A DNA stretch of 36,407 nucleotides from positions 1 through 36,407 of the forward strand of contig JAJFUH010000203.1 of the NCBI GenBank assembly GCA_021372535.1, written 5' to 3'. The notes below the pieces were generated by a model that was given only the letters and a program-made list of their open reading frames with translations, was not told the origin of the DNA and did not search any database. The stretch's first letter is position 1, and every line of letters starts with the position of its first letter. Made by a program: the position numbers and the translations under genes. The stretch is from a bacterium (lineage in GTDB: Bacteria > Latescibacterota > Latescibacteria > Latescibacterales > Latescibacteraceae). Positions 8,419 to 17,479 of the stretch are shown here, piece by piece.

Positions 8419-9771
8419 TCAGAGATATGCCCCCTGGTCGGTGAGCAGTTTTCTGAGCCCGGCGGCATCAACCTGCCCGGGAGTGATTTTCTTCCGTATG
8501 CAGAGAGCGGCTGCGGTTCCGCCGGCCTGACCGAGCGACCAGACGATGGGCATGACGCGGAGCGATGAATGCGCCTCGTGAGTCGAGGAAATGCACCTGC
8601 TCGCGACTAAGAGATTCCCGACACCTTCGGGGACGAGACAGCGGTATGGTATCTGATAGTACGTTCCCTCTTTCAGGCGTTTGATGACCGTACCGGTACC
8701 AGACGGATTGTGAATGTCAATATCATATGAGGCGCAGGCGATCCCGTCATCGAAGTGATGAGCTTCGAGCACATCATCCGCTGTCAGTACATATTTCCCC
8801 ATAACGCGGCGCGATTCGCGCACTCCTATCTCCGGGCCGATCTTCATGAGATAGCTGTTCTCGAAACCCGCGACATATTTCCTGAGAAACCGCACCATGT
8901 CGTCCACCTGACGGCGGCCTTCGATTTCCGCTTCGGTCATCGACCAGCCGTCGAGCGAGGTTTTACCCACCACGCGGGTCGTGTTGAAATGGATGACATC
9001 AGGATGGACCGATTTGAATTTCAGGACGTTTTCACGGGGATTCTTCACCTCGCCACGGGCTTTCGCTTCATCGTAGAGACGGTTGATTTCATCGGCGGCG
9101 GGAATCCGTCCGGTATCCACATGCGCCATGCGGAACGAAGTGGTCATCGGCTGGCACGCGTGATCCTGGTCGCGTCCGATTTCGATTTTCGCTCCGGCCC
9201 AGGCGGATATGTCGCCGTCCCCCGTCGAGTCGATAAAAATATCGGCGCTCAGGTCCTCGACACCGCCCTTGTGAAATACCCGTACGGCGCGGATGGAGTC
9301 ATCCTTTTTCAACACGCCGATGGCCTGTGAATGGAGCAGCATATCGGCCCCGGAATCGAGAACGAACCTTTCGAGAAGCCACTTCATTGGTTCGGCGTCA
9401 AAATGCTTTCGATCATCGAGGATAGCGCCGTTTTTCAGGAGAATATCGAGAAACTCCTCGAACAGCCCCCGTGTGATGATCGTATCTCCCGCATTGTATT
9501 TCATGTAGGGATGTACGAGCGCTGTCGTAGCCATGCCGCCGAGAAAACCGTACCGCTCGACAAGGAGCACCCGCGCGCCGTTACGCGCCGCCGCTACGGC
9601 AGCAGGAACGCCTCCTGGCCCTCCGCCGACTACAATCACATCCCAGTGTTTAACCTTCGATTTTTCAGTGGATTCGCCATAGGAGAACCCGTTTACACCC
9701 GAGAATATCAGCCCGGACAGTGACAGGGTCTTGAAAAACAGGCGCCGATTCGGATATATGTTCGTGTTCAT
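8419..9771 (-). CDS. Tat-exported FAD-dependent oxidoreductase (paralogue B)
   Basis: A 450-residue protein of the FAD_oxidored type (PF12831-like). After the Tat-like start (NRRLFFK at 8-14 plus a hydrophobic stretch) comes a Rossmann fold: VVGGGPGGVPAA then VLLVERYGFLGG, the dinucleotide-binding GxGxxG and ribose-binding Glu. DSTGDGD mid-protein is the second FAD contact. C-terminal VASRCISSTHEAHSSLR and GQAGGTAAAL blocks complete the FAD site. Such proteins oxidise sugars, polyols or other small substrates; the substrate here is unknown. GGGAG precedes the ATG. It is the downstream member of a tandem pair with the 9870-11279 gene, and lacks about 19 residues found there around residue 117. 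Export of a folded flavoprotein fits the Tat motif. Confidence 0.87.
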   Translation of the reverse strand: MNTNIYPNRRLFFKTLSLSGLIFSGVNGFSYGESTEKSKVKHWDVIVVGGGPGGVPAAVAAARNGARVLLVERYGFLGGMATTALVHPYMKYNAGDTIITRGLFEEFLDILLKNGAILDDRKHFDAEPMKWLLERFVLDSGADMLLHSQAIGVLKKDDSIRAVRVFHKGGVEDLSADIFIDSTGDGDISAWAGAKIEIGRDQDHACQPMTTSFRMAHVDTGRIPAADEINRLYDEAKARGEVKNPRENVLKFKSVHPDVIHFNTTRVVGKTSLDGWSMTEAEIEGRRQVDDMVRFLRKYVAGFENSYLMKIGPEIGVRESRRVMGKYVLTADDVLEAHHFDDGIACASYDIDIHNPSGTGTVIKRLKEGTYYQIPYRCLVPEGVGNLLVASRCISSTHEAHSSLRVMPIVWSLGQAGGTAAALCIRKKITPGQVDAAGLRKLLTDQGAYL

Positions 9772-9869
9772 TGTTCACTCCCGATGGTTAATGGCATAGT
9801 CTCAAAAAAGTCTGTCAGATCAGAATTAATAAGCCGGAATGAAAGCAAAACACGCTGATTTTTTGCCGC

Positions 9870-11279
9870 TCATATAAACGCTTTCTGAGCGATGAGCGTT
9901 TTCCGCAGATCAGCCGTATCGATATCTCCCGGCGCTTTTTTATGTCTGATACAGAGCGCGGCGGCAGTGCCCCCAGCCTGGCCGATCCCCCAGACAGTCG
10001 GCATCACGCGGAGCGACGAATGCGCTTCATGAGTGGATGAAACACAGCGGCTCGCAACAATGAGATTGTCGATCCCGTTCGGCACGAGACACCGGTAAGG
10101 GATGTGATAGTAAATGCCCTCGTCGAGGTAGACCATCTTCGTGCCCGTGCCGGAGGGATTGTGTATGTCGATGGCATATGAACCGCAGGCGACGCCATCG
10201 TCGAATTTCCGACCCTTTACCACATCGTCGGCGTTGAGCACGTATCTGCCCATAACACGCCGTGACTCGCGCACACCGATCTGTGTACCCGTTTTCATGA
10301 GATAGGCGTTCTCGAAACCCGACACATACTTTTTCAGGAACCGGACGAGTTCTTCCACCTGACGGCGGCCTTCTATTTCGGCTTCGGTCATCGACCAGCC
10401 ATCGAGGGAACTTCTGCCGACCACCCGGGTGGCGTTAAAATGCATGACATCGTCATGAACGGTGAAGAATTTGAGAACATTCTCGCGGGGATTGTTGATC
10501 TCGCCCCGTTTTTTAGCCTCGTCATAGAGACGATTGATCTCTCTGCCCTCCGGGAGCCGTTTGAAATCCACACGGGCCATGCGGAACGAAGCGGTCATCG
10601 GCTGGCAGGCATTATCCTGCTCACGGCCGATTTCTATGGTTCCACCCGCCCACGTCGCAATGTCGCCGTCACCGGTGGAGTCGATAAAAATATCGGCGCT
10701 CAGGTCCTCGATGCCCCCTTTGTGAAAAATCCGCACGGCCTTTATGGCATTACCATCCTTCAACACGCCGACAGCCTGTGTCTGGAGCAGGATACTTGCG
10801 CCGGAATCGAGGACAAACCGGTCGAGCACCCATTTCATCGGCTCATCGTCGAAATGAGCGCGGGTTTCGAGGTCGGTCGTGAAAGTATTGAGCCGTATAA
10901 GTTCCTCGTCGGTCAGTTTCATAACCCGCACAGCGCCGTTTTTTTCGAGTATATCGAGAAATTCCTCGAACAATCCCCGGACAATGATTTTTCCGCCCGC
11001 AGAATACTTCATGTACGGCAGCACAAGCGCGGCAGTGGCCATTCCGCCGAGAAATCCATACCGCTCGACGAGCAGGACACGGGCGCCGTTACGAGCGGCG
11101 GCAACAGCGGCGGGGACTCCCCCGGGTCCGCCTCCGATTACGATCACATCCCAGTGCTTCACCCTGGCGTTTTCATTTGCCTCGCCGGAAGAAAATCCGC
11201 GTATTCCCGAAAACACAAGCCCGGACATTGCGAGAGTTTTGATAAACAATCTCCGGTCTGAATGCCTGTTCTCATGCAT
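9870..11279 (-). CDS. Tat-exported FAD-dependent oxidoreductase (paralogue A)
   Basis: A 469-residue close paralogue of the 8419-9771 product, clearly well over half identical by eye along the whole length. Tat-like DRRLFIK at 8-14, GGGPGGVPAA, VLLVERYGFLGG, DSTGDGD and the C-terminal SSTHEAHSSLR and GQAGGTAAAL blocks are all present. It differs by an extra segment near residues 118-137 (RVMKLTDEEL onward) just before HFDDEPMKW, a region that in such flavoproteins lies near the substrate pocket. AGGAG lies 7 nt before the ATG. The two genes are separated by 98 bp and read in the same direction, so they probably form one transcript starting in the AT-rich region 11280-11629. Two enzymes with different substrate preference are a plausible reason for the pair. 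Confidence 0.87.
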   Translation of the reverse strand: MHENRHSDRRLFIKTLAMSGLVFSGIRGFSSGEANENARVKHWDVIVIGGGPGGVPAAVAAARNGARVLLVERYGFLGGMATAALVLPYMKYSAGGKIIVRGLFEEFLDILEKNGAVRVMKLTDEELIRLNTFTTDLETRAHFDDEPMKWVLDRFVLDSGASILLQTQAVGVLKDGNAIKAVRIFHKGGIEDLSADIFIDSTGDGDIATWAGGTIEIGREQDNACQPMTASFRMARVDFKRLPEGREINRLYDEAKKRGEINNPRENVLKFFTVHDDVMHFNATRVVGRSSLDGWSMTEAEIEGRRQVEELVRFLKKYVSGFENAYLMKTGTQIGVRESRRVMGRYVLNADDVVKGRKFDDGVACGSYAIDIHNPSGTGTKMVYLDEGIYYHIPYRCLVPNGIDNLIVASRCVSSTHEAHSSLRVMPTVWGIGQAGGTAAALCIRHKKAPGDIDTADLRKTLIAQKAFI

Positions 11280-11629
11280 GACTTGCTCCTGTTATAGATA
11301 TTCAAAATACAAAAAATACTATTCTGAGGTAATACAGAGTATGGTGAATAACATCTTATATGTGGATACAAACTGTTAAAGGCTGTTATAATTCTTTGAT
11401 TTAGTTAAAGACGGAATTATATTGTCAGGTGTGTGAAAGACACCTCCTCAGGAGTTCTCTGTTAAAATACAAAATATTCACTGTTTTTCATTAATATTTT
11501 AAATGGGAAAAGCACATTTGTGCCATTAATTTTTGATTATTCAAAAAAACATTTTGAAATTATTATAAAAAGATTTATAATAACAAACAATTCATACGGC
11601 ACATATAAACAGTCGTTGGATACACTACT
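11280..11629. other. AT-rich divergent intergenic region
   Basis: This 350-bp gap lies between the start of the FAD oxidoreductase pair (minus strand) and the cNMP-domain gene (plus strand), so promoters for both directions should lie here. It is strongly AT-rich with long A and T runs. The one clear structure is a 6-bp stem, AGGTGT/ACACCT with a 7-nt loop, at 11427-11445, overlapping a second short palindrome CTCC-TCA-GGAG (11444-11454). The two could be alternative hairpins or an operator. No gene-like reading frame is convincing. Confidence 0.5.
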
Positions 11630-12217
11630 ATGACAGAAATCAGGCGAAACGGTATTGACAGAAGAACACAGAATACAGCCGTTACAGTCGAGCAGCGGTC
11701 AGGTCTTGACCGACGAGATGCTCTAGTCCGTACAAGGCAGTATATCGCAATTCTTCAAAAAATACCCATTTTCAAAGGGCTCTCGGTAGATCAATATAAA
11801 AAAATTCTTTCCATCGCCACTCATGTAATCTATCATGACGGCGAACAGCTCTGCCGTACCGGTGATGAATCACATGAATTGTACATCATAATCAAGGGCC
11901 AGCTCCTTGTAACATCACCGGACGGGAAAGAAATTTCCCGTATCGATCCCATCGGAATCGTTGGTGAAATGGGAATTTTCACCAATGATCTTCATACCGT
12001 GACTGTCTCCTCCGCAGCCGAGAGTATCATCATCCTCATCAGAAAAGCCGAGCTTATGGTGCTCTTACGGCGTGACAACGACCTCGCGATCCATACACTC
12101 CTCAATGTTATCAGGAGTCTCGCCGATAAACTCCGGGATGACAATGAGATTATCGAGGATCTCAGACAGATTCAACACGAAGAGCCTCCGCCTGAACAAC
12201 ATGATGAAGAATCGTAA
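11630..12217 (+). CDS. Cyclic-nucleotide-binding domain protein, no HTH
   Basis: A 195-residue protein. Residues about 45-145 form a Crp-type cyclic nucleotide-binding fold: IPIFKGLS at the start, then DGEQLCRTGDES, LYIIIKGQLLV, and the phosphate-binding cassette G112-E113-M-G-I-F. In cAMP binders an Arg ten residues after that Gly contacts the phosphate; here it is H122, so the ligand may be altered or absent. There is no helix-turn-helix, so it is not a Crp/Fnr transcription factor. The tail (145-195) is helical and highly charged, ending in a Glu/Pro-rich stretch. The first 30 residues carry two copies of RxGhDRR (RRNGIDRR and RSGLDRR). It is probably a cytosolic regulatory subunit. The gap to the next gene is 34 bp. 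Confidence 0.85.
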   Translation: MTEIRRNGIDRRTQNTAVTVEQRSGLDRRDALVRTRQYIAILQKIPIFKGLSVDQYKKILSIATHVIYHDGEQLCRTGDESHELYIIIKGQLLVTSPDGKEISRIDPIGIVGEMGIFTNDLHTVTVSSAAESIIILIRKAELMVLLRRDNDLAIHTLLNVIRSLADKLRDDNEIIEDLRQIQHEEPPPEQHDEES

Positions 12218-12251
12218 GAGAGTGCATATCCTGCCACAGTGAAATCATACG

Positions 12252-13268
12252 ATGAAAACCACCGGAACCAAAGTTATTACGTTTATTCTTGCTGCCTTTT
12301 CTCTGTTTATGATGAATAGCAATATAACGGTCTGCAACGATTCAAGATCGGGCTGCCCTGTCATCAGAAAACTCGGCACCATAGACTGCGACATGGTCGA
12401 AACCACACCGGTCGTATTCAGAGATAAACTCTATCGATTCGAATATGTCCGCTCGAACTACAAGCCGAACATAACCGGAAATACTTACTCCCGCTTTATC
12501 GATACCGCATCGGGAAAACCGACTCCGGCATTCGCTCAGGGATTCGATCTCGGAAATGCTTATGTTGAAAACGATACTGTCTATGTCTCCTGCGTCAACG
12601 ACTGGGGAGGATCGGAGATATGGCTGTTCCGTTCCGGCAATCTCGAGGGGTGGGATTCATGGAAGGCGCTTGAACTCGAAGGGTGGAAAATATATAATAC
12701 ATCGCTCTGCAAAGGCGCGGGAGCATACATCATGGCAATCGAAGTCGGCCAACCTCCCGATGTTGTCGGGAGAGCATTCACCATGCGTTTTCTCACATCG
12801 CCTGACCTCGTGCACTGGAAACTCACACCCGATGAGTGCGTATATACGAAAGACCGTTATTCGGCGTGTCCAGCGCTTCATTATCTCGATGGCATGTATT
12901 ACATGATTTATCTCGAAGAAAAACCCGTTCCTCCCGGAACCGGGAAAGACTGGCCGGCCTACGCTCCCCATATCGTCCGCTCGAATGACCTTGCCCACTG
13001 GGAAAGCAGCCCCTGCAATCCCATCATGTCCCATTCCCCGGAAGACAAGCGCATCGCCAATCCGAAACTCACCAAAGAGGAACGATCCCGTATCGTGACG
13101 GCTCTCGACCTCAACAATTCGGATGTGGAGTGCTGCGAGTTCAGGGGAAAAACCATCATCACCTACTCATGGGGTGATCAGCACGGCACCGAGTTTCTTG
13201 CCGAAGCGGTGTACGAGGGAACGCTCGCTTCATTCCTGAAGGGATTTTTCCCGCAAAAATCACGGTAA
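12252..13268 (+). CDS. Exported GH43/GH32-like beta-propeller protein
   Basis: A 338-residue protein with an N-terminal signal peptide (hydrophobic 9-22). The body repeats the look of a five-bladed glycoside-hydrolase propeller: short blades with SPDLVHWKL and SNDLAHWES, the D-L-x-x-W motif common in GH32/43/62/117-type proteins, and blade strands such as YYMIYLEE and IITYSWGD. A clear catalytic Asp/Glu set cannot be assigned by eye, so an inactive binding protein is also possible. The nearest ribosome binding site is weak. It lies 34 bp after the cNMP-domain gene, so the two may be co-transcribed, which would be an unusual pairing. About 640 bp of non-coding DNA follow. Confidence 0.68.
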   Translation: MKTTGTKVITFILAAFSLFMMNSNITVCNDSRSGCPVIRKLGTIDCDMVETTPVVFRDKLYRFEYVRSNYKPNITGNTYSRFIDTASGKPTPAFAQGFDLGNAYVENDTVYVSCVNDWGGSEIWLFRSGNLEGWDSWKALELEGWKIYNTSLCKGAGAYIMAIEVGQPPDVVGRAFTMRFLTSPDLVHWKLTPDECVYTKDRYSACPALHYLDGMYYMIYLEEKPVPPGTGKDWPAYAPHIVRSNDLAHWESSPCNPIMSHSPEDKRIANPKLTKEERSRIVTALDLNNSDVECCEFRGKTIITYSWGDQHGTEFLAEAVYEGTLASFLKGFFPQKSR

Positions 13269-13386
13269 TATTTCAATACAGTCACTCCCCGGCGTCCTTC
13301 CGGAAATCCGGATAAACATGTCAGACCCGCGCTGTTCCCGTTTTATTGCTGCAGTAAGAAAATATCGATTCTATCATGTGCAATAG

Positions 13387-13423
13387 ATGCCGAATCGAGT
13401 TCGGCATGACATCATATGATGTC
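13387..13423. repeat. Abutting double palindrome (REP-like)
   Basis: ATGCCGAA (13387-13394) pairs with TTCGGCAT (13400-13407) across the loop TCGAG, giving a perfect 8-bp stem. Immediately after it, GACATCATATGATGTC (13408-13423) is a perfect 16-bp palindrome. GATGCCGAA..TTCGGCATGAC has the style of dispersed extragenic palindromes found between genes in many environmental bacteria. No U-run follows, so it is not a standard terminator, although it could end transcription of the 12252 gene or protect its mRNA. Confidence 0.6.
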
Positions 13424-13576
13424 GCCGTTTGATCGCCGGAGCAATAATACTCTATCCGGAGCATGGATGGACGGAATGAAGCTTCATGTGTATAAAATCG
13501 GGTAAGAAATCATCATGAAATCACTCACGGCATGATAATTCACACGATTAATCGACTTCCAGTTTACTTTACTGCA

Positions 13577-13621
13577 AAAAAAATGTACTTTAACGCCGTA
13601 AAACTCAAAAAAATGTACTTT
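13577..13621. repeat. Two 15-bp direct repeats, 30 bp apart
   Basis: AAAAAAATGTACTTT occurs at 13577-13591 and again at 13607-13621, with starts separated by exactly 30 bp (about three helical turns). A shorter relative, TTTACTTTACTG, sits just upstream (13563-13574). Regularly spaced copies could be a protein-binding array, or the multi-repeat terminus of a lost insertion sequence, as in the IS21 family, which has such end repeats. No transposase remains nearby. Confidence 0.45.
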
Positions 13622-13905
13622 CATTACCTCAGAATTTATGGTATAATAAATAGTTAAGTATGAAAATATATTGAGCAATAGTACACATACACATGCATTA
13701 TCACATATTATTTTACATATCATACAACTGATATATCTGATTTACAGGGATATTTCAAACCTTGTCCCTGCTCATCCCTATTAACAGCGAACAACCGTCC
13801 GATCTTTGAAAATGTGTTTTCTATTTCCATGCCTGCAAGCATTTACGAATTACTCGGATTATACATTTAACATCTTGATTAACAACCATATGTGAGGATT
13901 ACTAC

Positions 13906-16149
13906 ATGCCCAGATTCACTGCCTGCATGCTTTTTCTCGTAACAAGTTCGATTATCCTTTCCGTAACATCACGTACAGCCCGTTCTCAGGAAACCAGTAC
14001 CATCGGAACCGATCTCATTAAGGGCCCCGATATTCATATTGTTGTCAGAGAAAGTAAGGAGCCCATCGTTATTGACGGCAAGCTCGATGATCCCGGATGG
14101 AAGTATGCGGAACCCTATATAGGGTATTTTTTCCAGCAGGAGCCTCTTGACAGGGCGCCATCCAGTGAAAAAACGAAAGTTATGGTCGTTCAGGACAAGG
14201 ATACGATCTATTTCGGAATTCAGTCATATGATTCCGAGCCCGACAAGATTTTTGCCTCGGCGATGCGTCAGGACAAGGATATTTTCAGGGACGATGTCAT
14301 CGAGCTCCTCATCGATACGTTTCAGGATTACCGCAACTGTTATGCATTCGCCACCAACCCGCTCGGAGTCAAGGGGGACGCGATTATCAGCGATGAGGGA
14401 AGCGACATCAATAAAAGCTGGGACTGCATCTGGCAGGTCAAATCCTCGATAAACGCGGAAGGATGGGTAACGGAGATGGCGTTCCCGTTCAAATCGCTCA
14501 AGTATAAAAAAGGCGATATCGTTGAATGGGGGCTCAATATCACCCGCAACATCAAGCACACCAACGAAACAACCTACCTTGTTCCGATTCCCCGCGGACT
14601 TGGGCATGACGGCAAATTCAAGGGAGAACTCTTCGCCATCCTCGAAAACATCAAAACGCCTTCGTATACGATCAACATGGAAGTACAGCCGTACATCCGG
14701 GGGGGTTATACTTCCATTTACGAACCGGAGAAAAAACATGATTCCGAACTTGACGCCGGTTTCGATGTCCGTTACCATATCACTCCGCAGTTGACTGCCG
14801 ATGCGACATACAATACCGATTTCGCACAGGTCGAGTCAGAGGAGGAAGTGGTCAACGTCACACGTTTCAATATCTACCTCCCCGAAAAACGCGACTTCTT
14901 TCTTGAAAATGCGGGGCTTTTCAATTTCAGCATGACATCCTCGGCGGGAGAATACTACGATGCGGACGCTGATTTCATTCTGTTCAATTCGCGGACAATC
15001 GGTATCAAGGACGGCAAGAGAACCCCGCTCTACGGCGGTGCAAAAGTCGCAGGCCGGGTCGGTAAATTTTCGCTGGGAGTGATGAACATAGAGAGCGAAA
15101 GAACCTCGATTGATTCCAGCCGGGTCGAACCCTCGACGAATTACACCGCGTTCCGGCTGAAACGCGACCTGTTTTCCAAGTCATATGTAGGTATGATGGT
15201 TCTTAACAAAGAATCTGCCGGGGATGAATATTCGCGGACGTTCGGCGCGGACGGATTTCTCAGTTTCTCCCAGGAGTTCAACATGAAAGGGTCGCTTGCA
15301 AAAACCATGGAGAACGACACTGAAGACAACGGGAAAAACTGGGCCGGCGATGTGAAGGTAACACTCAACAAGGAATGGATTGACGGCTCGATCAGCTACA
15401 CGTTCATTGACTCGCTTTTCAATCCCCAGATGGGGTATGTCCGCAGGGGTGACATCCGTAAAACCGACGGAAATCTCAGTTTTACAAAATGGCTGAATAA
15501 CAGATATCTGAAAAGCATTTCCTGGGAAAACGGCATTGTGTATACGACAAACCATAACAATACACTCGAAACCCGTGAAAATCAGTCTGAACTGTCTTTC
15601 AGCGCCCCGAGCGGAGACAATCTGTCGTTCAGCATCAATCGTGATTATGATTTTCTGCCCGATGAGGATTACATCCGTGATATCCGGATCGACGCGGGAA
15701 GGTACACCGTTACATACAAGCAAATCTCCCTCAATTCATATCAGGCCCGTACTGTTTCGGGGAACATAAGTTATCAGTGGGGTGAACAGCTTGATGGTGA
15801 GAGCAAGCGTATATCGGTCACGAACAGAACAAAGCTGTCCAATCATTTCAACATGGATCTCAACTATACATATAACGACCTTGACTTGAAAAACGGCTCA
15901 CTCACGGCGAATGTTCTTGCCGGAAGGTGGACGTATTCATTCACAACGGAAATGTTTGCGAAATGCTATATCCAATGGAATGACGCAGACGAGAGAATCT
16001 CGACCAACCTGCTCTTCGACTACGTATACCGGCCCAAGAGCCATTTATATATCGTTTATAACGAAAACCGCAACACCCTTCTCGATTCATCGGACAATAT
16101 CACGGACAGAATCATGCAGGTCAAGGTGACATACATGTGGGGTCTGTAA
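13906..16149 (+). CDS. DUF5916-type outer-membrane protein with CBM9-like domain
   Basis: A 747-residue protein with an N-terminal signal peptide (1-27). Residues about 45-225 form a CBM9-like/DOMON-like beta sandwich: PIVIDGKLDDPGW is its hallmark, followed by VMVVQDKDTIYFGI and DDVIELLIDTF. The rest (about 240-747) is a run of alternating beta strands with aromatic belts and ends in KVTYMWGL, the pattern of an outer-membrane beta barrel. The block LPEKRDFFLENAGLFNF is characteristic of the DUF5916 family. It is thought to act at the cell surface in carbohydrate or polymer handling, but its precise role is not established. The ribosome binding site is TGAGGA 7 nt before the ATG. It is convergent with a second CBM9-like gene. 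Confidence 0.88.
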   Translation: MPRFTACMLFLVTSSIILSVTSRTARSQETSTIGTDLIKGPDIHIVVRESKEPIVIDGKLDDPGWKYAEPYIGYFFQQEPLDRAPSSEKTKVMVVQDKDTIYFGIQSYDSEPDKIFASAMRQDKDIFRDDVIELLIDTFQDYRNCYAFATNPLGVKGDAIISDEGSDINKSWDCIWQVKSSINAEGWVTEMAFPFKSLKYKKGDIVEWGLNITRNIKHTNETTYLVPIPRGLGHDGKFKGELFAILENIKTPSYTINMEVQPYIRGGYTSIYEPEKKHDSELDAGFDVRYHITPQLTADATYNTDFAQVESEEEVVNVTRFNIYLPEKRDFFLENAGLFNFSMTSSAGEYYDADADFILFNSRTIGIKDGKRTPLYGGAKVAGRVGKFSLGVMNIESERTSIDSSRVEPSTNYTAFRLKRDLFSKSYVGMMVLNKESAGDEYSRTFGADGFLSFSQEFNMKGSLAKTMENDTEDNGKNWAGDVKVTLNKEWIDGSISYTFIDSLFNPQMGYVRRGDIRKTDGNLSFTKWLNNRYLKSISWENGIVYTTNHNNTLETRENQSELSFSAPSGDNLSFSINRDYDFLPDEDYIRDIRIDAGRYTVTYKQISLNSYQARTVSGNISYQWGEQLDGESKRISVTNRTKLSNHFNMDLNYTYNDLDLKNGSLTANVLAGRWTYSFTTEMFAKCYIQWNDADERISTNLLFDYVYRPKSHLYIVYNENRNTLLDSSDNITDRIMQVKVTYMWGL

Positions 16150-16396
16150 TGTCAGATGTTTGAGGGAAAAAAACGTACTGTCTCATCCTGAATGACAGCA
16201 CTGTGCATTCAATGAGTTATATCCTGACTGTAAAAATGTACGATTTACGAAGTACGAATCATCCTTTGTACAGGCATGTCAGGCAGACATCTTCCATCAG
16301 CAGTGTCAGGTTTTATTTGTAACCCGGAGATACTCTTTTTAAATACACCGTAGAATACCTGTCTATCGCCTACAAGTAAAACAATACCCGATTTCC

Positions 16397-17479
16397 CTAT
16401 TTCACCATGACATCCCAGTATTTCGCGGTCCGTGACTTCCCTTTCGGACCCTCGACATCGAGATAGACGACATAGTAAATGCCGGGCTTGGCATACTCGT
16501 GGATCGGATTGCGTTCTGTCGATGTTGTGCCGTCACCGAAATTCCAGAGCCACTGTGTGATTTCGCCGTACGATTCATCCTTGAATGAAACGAGACGGCG
16601 GTCCATGTCGATGACCTTGAACGACCACTGCGCCTTGATGGGATCCTTGAATTTGTCTTCGAGGGGCATGAGACGGAACGCACAGAGATAACTGGCATCG
16701 CTCACCATCTTGACATTGTGCGCCAGATTGTAATGGCCGTCGCGTTTACCACCGTCGAAATCAAGAATCGACCATGAAAGCCCGATGAGGGTATTCTCGA
16801 CGAGCTTCGATTCGACTGCGCGCTCGGGACCGTCATACGGCGCATAATCGAACGGCGTTATCCAGCATTCGAGCACGAGTTTTCCGCTCTCGCCATGCTT
16901 GAAATTATAGGAATAAGCGTAATTCGACCAGGGAAGCTCGCTGATCCAGGGCTGGCATCCCCAGACAAGCACCCATGCGTTGTTCTGCGGTGGTGTGTAG
17001 ATGTGGTAGTTCTGGGCATGTACCCCGCTGAAGGCAAAATGGTTTTCGATCTTGTCGCTGAACTGGGCATTGGTGATAAACGGCCCGCCCGACAGATCGC
17101 CATCGACCGCGATCTCGAAGATATCGTTACTGTAGCCATTGGGATTGAACCGCTCGAAATCCCAGAAATCATCGTACGCCTCGTAGAGAAAGTAGAGACG
17201 GTTCATACCCTTGACCCAGCCGACGGTTACCCTGACATCGAGGTCCTTGCGATCGATATCTGTTCCATGGCCATCCTCGGTATCATTAAGCATCCCGGTA
17301 CCGTAAGTATATTCCGGAGGAACGATAGCCCAGTCATCGGTTTTCCCGTCGATACGGGGAATCTGGTCATGAGGAAACTGGAATATCCTGAATTCAATTT
17401 CGGGTCTCGACAACCCGTACGCACTTGTCAATGACACAAGAACAAGCGCAAACATCACAATCACCATTTTTTTTACCAC
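16397..17479 (-). CDS. Exported CBM9-like plus PKD domain protein
   Basis: A 360-residue protein. I place the start at a GTG preceded by AAAGGGGCGG, which puts a clean signal peptide (VVKKMVIVMFALVLV) at the N-terminus; an upstream ATG (17512) in the same frame would add eleven residues in front of it. Residues about 35-270 resemble a CBM9-like sandwich: PRIDGKTDDWAIVPP, then RLYFLYEAYDDFW and NDIFEIAVDGDLSGG. A PKD domain closes the protein (about 290-360): WLWNFGDGTTSTERNPIHEY, with the WxFGDG core. It is probably a secreted carbohydrate-binding or adhesive protein. It is convergent with the DUF5916 gene, whose N-terminal domain has the same fold type. Confidence 0.83.
   Translation of the reverse strand: MVKKMVIVMFALVLVSLTSAYGLSRPEIEFRIFQFPHDQIPRIDGKTDDWAIVPPEYTYGTGMLNDTEDGHGTDIDRKDLDVRVTVGWVKGMNRLYFLYEAYDDFWDFERFNPNGYSNDIFEIAVDGDLSGGPFITNAQFSDKIENHFAFSGVHAQNYHIYTPPQNNAWVLVWGCQPWISELPWSNYAYSYNFKHGESGKLVLECWITPFDYAPYDGPERAVESKLVENTLIGLSWSILDFDGGKRDGHYNLAHNVKMVSDASYLCAFRLMPLEDKFKDPIKAQWSFKVIDMDRRLVSFKDESYGEITQWLWNFGDGTTSTERNPIHEYAKPGIYYVVYLDVEGPKGKSRTAKYWDVMVK

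Larger units (their letters stand above)
13269..13905. other. 637-bp intergenic region with palindromes and direct repeats
   Basis: No convincing gene lies here. A 79-codon frame on the minus strand (13484-13723) has no ribosome binding site, a low-complexity Ile/Tyr-rich product and crosses the repeats, so I treat it as chance. What is present: an abutting pair of palindromes (13387-13423), two copies of a 15-bp sequence (13577-13591 and 13607-13621), and a TATAAT hexamer in the stretch around 13640-13650. The region ends with the ribosome binding site TGAGGA of the 13906 gene. Confidence 0.6.

Noticed and set aside
10440-11261. 273-codon frame antisense to the FAD oxidoreductase
   Set aside because: Shadow of a conserved flavoprotein; a similar shadow appears antisense to the paralogue, as expected from shared codons.
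13484-13723. 79-codon frame on the minus strand between the GH43-like and DUF5916 genes
   Set aside because: Low-complexity product, no ribosome binding site, crosses the direct repeats, AT-rich non-coding composition.
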